Source: an uncultured Bacteriovorax sp.
GTDB lineage: Bacteria > Bdellovibrionota > Bacteriovoracia > Bacteriovoracales > Bacteriovoracaceae
Assembly: GCA_946482295.1 (NCBI GenBank)
Contig: CAMLRB010000152.1
Coordinates: 1-8,517 of the forward strand
Direction: 5' to 3'
DNA length: 8,517 nt
The notes beneath the pieces were generated by a model, which was given only the letters and a program-made list of their open reading frames with translations, made no database searches and was not told where the DNA came from. Position 1 is the stretch's first letter. The number at the start of each line of letters is the position of its first letter. Shown in pieces: positions 6,685 to 8,517 of the stretch. The position numbers were made by a program, and so were the translations under genes.

Positions 6685-7105
6685 GGACGTGAGGTCCTAT
6701 TCCTTCAATTTCAAAAACTTCATCGTTCACTTTTTTAAATCCTACTTTCTCATAGAATCCAACAGCTGAAACGCGTGCATTACACCAAAGAAGTGTGCAG
6801 AAGTTTTGCTTGATGATGGGAAAGGCCATATTGAGTAGTTCTGATGAAAGGCCTTGGCGTTCGTAGGCCGGAAGCGTGGCCATGCCTCTTAGCTGATACT
6901 GATGTTGATCAGGAAAAAGGGGATTGCGTTCATAATAAAACGAAGCTACAGATACAAGTTTTGAATCTTTGAAAGCGCCTAAGTGAAATGAGAGATCTTC
7001 ATCATCATCATTTTCAAATTTAGCTTTTTGAAGATCATGATTAGGAACCAACACTTGTTGACGGATAGGATATGTATCGCTTGCACTTATTCTTAAAACT
7101 TTCAT
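6665..7105 (-). CDS. GNAT-family N-acetyltransferase
   Basis: A 146-residue single-domain GNAT fold protein that would transfer an acetyl group from acetyl-CoA to an amine; the substrate cannot be told from sequence. The N-terminal helix region YPIRQQVLVPNHD (12-24) precedes the strand HLGAFKDSKLVSVASF (41-56). Motif A, QLRGMATLPAYERQGLSSEL (71-90), holds the acetyl-CoA pyrophosphate loop as RQGLSS, a slightly relaxed Q/R-x-x-G-x-G/A. Motif B is LWCNARVSAVGFYEKVGF (106-123). The C-terminal FEIEGIGPHVLM is typical of one GNAT subgroup in which FxIxGIGPHxxM closes the domain. The ATG at 7105 is the only plausible start, since the in-frame upstream stretch has no start codon before a TAA at 7169-7171. 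No Shine-Dalgarno is visible. Length is normal and motifs intact. Confidence 0.9.
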   Translation of the reverse strand: MKVLRISASDTYPIRQQVLVPNHDLQKAKFENDDDEDLSFHLGAFKDSKLVSVASFYYERNPLFPDQHQYQLRGMATLPAYERQGLSSELLNMAFPIIKQNFCTLLWCNARVSAVGFYEKVGFKKVNDEVFEIEGIGPHVLMSKSI

Positions 7106-7111
7106 TAAATT

Positions 7112-7140
7112 TTTATAATCTGCTTTAGTTCTTTCGTCAC
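7112..7140 (-). promoter_or_regulatory. Candidate promoter of the GNAT gene, possibly giving a leaderless mRNA
   Basis: On the minus strand GTGACG (7135-7140) and TATAAA (7112-7117) are exactly 17 bp apart. Only six nucleotides separate the -10 from the ATG, so initiation would fall at or next to the start codon. The upstream sequence lacks an AGGAGG-like site, which is consistent with leaderless translation. Confidence 0.42.
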
Positions 7141-7171
7141 TCTTTTTATATCCGTCATTCCAGGTGGGTTA

Positions 7172-7783
7172 TTAGTGGGACAATGTCGAAGACAGTCTAA
7201 ACAATCTTTCCATAGAATGTTTAGCGAGTGCTTGAGAAAAAGTTTCTAGTATAAAATTTGGAATCTTCGTGTGTGGACCTTTCCACTGCGCAGTCGTGTA
7301 GAATAAGCATCTCTCAGCGCCTTTCTCCGCATGTTTGATTACGTGGATGTTTCCGGTTAAATCTTTCAAAATGCCATCGTCGAAACGGAAAGGATAAACT
7401 CCTGGGGCCGTTATGCGGTCAAGCTTAAAAACCAAACGCATGTCATAGGGCATGAGCACATGTGAAAGAAGAAAATTAATTTCTTTTTTTTCTGGTGAGT
7501 ATTTCGATTCTTTCACAAAGTCTAAAAACTGATTGTAGTTTTCGTACAGTGAAAGTTTCTTCAAAGCATACGAACAACTTTTGGGGTGTAATCCAGCGAT
7601 GGAAAACTTCAGAGATTGACCGCCAGAAGTTGAACTCTCAACCTTTGATTCGGAGAACACGGTACCTTCCAAAATTTTTTCTTTCACATTTTTTTTGTAG
7701 GGTAATGCAGCGAGATTTAGCTCTGCCCCAGAGAGAGAATGGGTGAAAAAGCAGAGGGCAAAAGAAAAAAATATGTGACGCAT
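7172..7783 (-). CDS. Exported protein of unknown function, possibly START/SRPBCC-like
   Basis: A 203-residue protein beginning with a signal peptide (MRHIFFSFALCFFTHSLSGA, cleavage likely after SGA at 18-20), so probably periplasmic or secreted. An upstream in-frame ATG (7852) would add 23 residues before the signal. I chose 7783 because AAAGG lies a few bases upstream and it puts the signal at the N-terminus. The mature part has two cysteines (70 and 159) that could pair. The second half has an alternating pattern (YDMRLVFKLDRITAPGVYPF, then CLFYTTAQWKG) followed by an amphipathic C-terminal helix (FILETFSQALAKHSMERLFRL). This resembles the curved sheet plus long terminal helix of START/polyketide-cyclase-like domains that bind hydrophobic ligands. 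That likeness is an impression, not a motif match. The cysteine in the signal is not in a lipobox, so I do not call it a lipoprotein. Confidence 0.75.
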   Translation of the reverse strand: MRHIFFSFALCFFTHSLSGAELNLAALPYKKNVKEKILEGTVFSESKVESSTSGGQSLKFSIAGLHPKSCSYALKKLSLYENYNQFLDFVKESKYSPEKKEINFLLSHVLMPYDMRLVFKLDRITAPGVYPFRFDDGILKDLTGNIHVIKHAEKGAERCLFYTTAQWKGPHTKIPNFILETFSQALAKHSMERLFRLSSTLSH

Positions 7784-7828
7784 TGTACCTTTTCGATTAC
7801 CGTAAGTGATCTTTAACCTTAACATCAA

Positions 7829-7840
7829 ACTAACGTTAGT
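7829..7840. promoter_or_regulatory. Perfect 12-bp palindrome between divergent genes, possible operator
   Basis: ACTAACGTTAGT reads the same on both strands. It lies centrally in the 95-bp gap between the exported-protein gene (starts 7783, minus) and the topoisomerase gene (starts 7879, plus). A possible -10, TATTAT (7840-7845), touches its right end on the plus strand. Such compact palindromes are typical of dimeric repressors, but no regulator gene is adjacent. Clear -35 hexamers were not found in either direction. Confidence 0.4.
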
Positions 7841-7878
7841 ATTATTTCCCAATATTTAGAGTTTGAAAAGGATTCATA

Positions 7879-8517
7879 ATGAGTAGTGTCGGTCCCGTTG
7901 TACGTAAAGGTAACACCAAAGACGCCTTGATTGAAAGTAAAGATCAGCGCTGGCATGTTCGTAATCGTATTACGCTTGTTTTTGGTTCAAATGATATCGA
8001 AGATCTTGAAACTTATATCTACAAACCAAATGGCGTAGAATTTAAAACAGTTAAATTTCACCAAGCAAAATCAAAGGCCATTGAAGAAATTCTCGACAAC
8101 AGTATCGATGAATATTACCGCGGCCATGTCACAGAAATTCACACAACTTTATCCCCTGATAAAAAGACGGTCACAATTGCTGATAATGGTATCGGCTTTC
8201 CAATCGATAAAGTGCCTCAGGTTTACACTGAATTCAGAACAGGATCTAAGTTCAAAGATGAAGAGACTGATGAAAAAGGATTCCTCTTCCGTACACTAGG
8301 ACAAAACGGTCTCGGAGCTGCGGCAACTTGTCTTACTTCAGACAGTTTTGTGGCGACAATCAAGCACTATAATTCTAAAAAAGAGCAAACTTATGAATTC
8401 ATCAACGGTGCTCTTGAGACTAAAAAGACAAAACCGAAACCATTCAAAGGGGCTTCGGGCGTAGCTGTTACACTCACTCTTTCTAAAGAAGTTTATAAAG
8501 ACAACATCATCAATGAA
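7879..8517 (+). CDS. Type IIA DNA topoisomerase subunit B (GyrB/ParE-like), C-terminus cut by window edge
   Basis: The first 213 residues of a GHKL-ATPase topoisomerase subunit; the enzyme would pass one DNA duplex through another using ATP. The N-box EEILDNSIDE holds the presumed catalytic base Glu70 and Mg-binding Asn74. The second motif TIADNGIGFP (99-108) has Asp102, matching GyrB Asp73. FRTGSKF (119-125) corresponds to the HAGGKF region, and the lid motif LGQNGLGAA (140-148) to GyrB's GGLHGVGAS. The N-terminus is unusual: the bacterial RPGMYIG motif is missing, replaced by HVRNRITLVFGS. A further stretch, YIYKPNGVEFKTVKFHQ, then leads into the N-box, a layout reminiscent of eukaryotic and T4-like topoisomerase II. 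The start has AAAAGGA six nucleotides upstream. I cannot tell gyrase from topoisomerase IV or a third paralogue, because the transducer and Toprim domains lie outside. A MutL or Hsp90 assignment fits the motifs less well. Confidence 0.85.
   Translation, partial: MSSVGPVVRKGNTKDALIESKDQRWHVRNRITLVFGSNDIEDLETYIYKPNGVEFKTVKFHQAKSKAIEEILDNSIDEYYRGHVTEIHTTLSPDKKTVTIADNGIGFPIDKVPQVYTEFRTGSKFKDEETDEKGFLFRTLGQNGLGAAATCLTSDSFVATIKHYNSKKEQTYEFINGALETKKTKPKPFKGASGVAVTLTLSKEVYKDNIINE

Noticed and set aside
6684..6698. AGGAC / GTCCT hairpin just after the six-cysteine protein gene
   Set aside because: Only five base pairs, no T-tract on either strand, and it lies inside the GNAT coding region.
7184..7194. 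TGTC-GAA-GACA hairpin near the end of the exported-protein gene
   Set aside because: Four base pairs, inside the coding sequence, without a T-tract; not a credible terminator.
7784..7852. Upstream ATG adding 23 residues to the exported protein
   Set aside because: It would bury the signal peptide behind a polar extension and cover the palindrome region; the ATG at 7783 has its own ribosome site.

Overview
The window is a moderately AT-rich, gene-dense bacterial segment with short intergenic gaps and no RNA gene, CRISPR array, insertion sequence or prophage sequence that I can see. The host looks like a Gram-negative bacterium. It has a GlpG-type rhomboid with the cytoplasmic N-terminal domain, two small exported proteins, and a SUF operon headed by an Rrf2 regulator. 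A Bdellovibrionota/Bacteriovorax-like or other delta-proteobacterial lineage would fit, but that is a weak inference from gene content and base composition.

Positions 1-5006 (minus strand) hold an iron-sulfur cluster assembly operon, transcribed in the order Rrf2 regulator, sufB, sufC, sufD, sufS. The genes are translationally coupled: ATGA overlaps at regulator/sufB and sufD/sufS, and gaps of 3 and 8 nt between the others. sufS runs off the left edge about nine residues before its expected catalytic cysteine. SufS would mobilise sulfur from cysteine and SufBCD would be the ATP-dependent scaffold. The regulator, with three clustered cysteines, probably senses cluster supply. A 25-bp inverted repeat (AAATAGGT-N9-ACCTATTT) covers the likely -10 of the operon and is the best candidate for its operator.

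Positions 5007-5159 are a divergent regulatory region. Positions 5160-6684 (plus strand) carry a GlpG-like rhomboid protease with an additional C-terminal membrane segment. It is followed closely by an 82-residue charged, probably helical protein and a 113-residue exported cysteine-rich protein, both unrecognised. The three look like one operon. The last gene overlaps by 20 bp the convergent GNAT acetyltransferase (6665-7105, minus), whose promoter-like sequence sits so close to the ATG that its mRNA may be leaderless.

Positions 7172-7783 (minus) encode a 203-residue exported protein, possibly START/SRPBCC-like. Divergent from it, at 7879 to the right edge (plus), is the start of a type IIA topoisomerase ATPase subunit. 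It has recognisable GHKL motifs but an N-terminus unlike normal GyrB/ParE. A perfect 12-bp palindrome lies between these two genes.

I see no convincing new multi-gene system. The most interesting items are the putative suf operator with its atypical Rrf2 cysteine motif, the atypical topoisomerase, the rhomboid operon with its small unknown proteins, and the possible leaderless gene.
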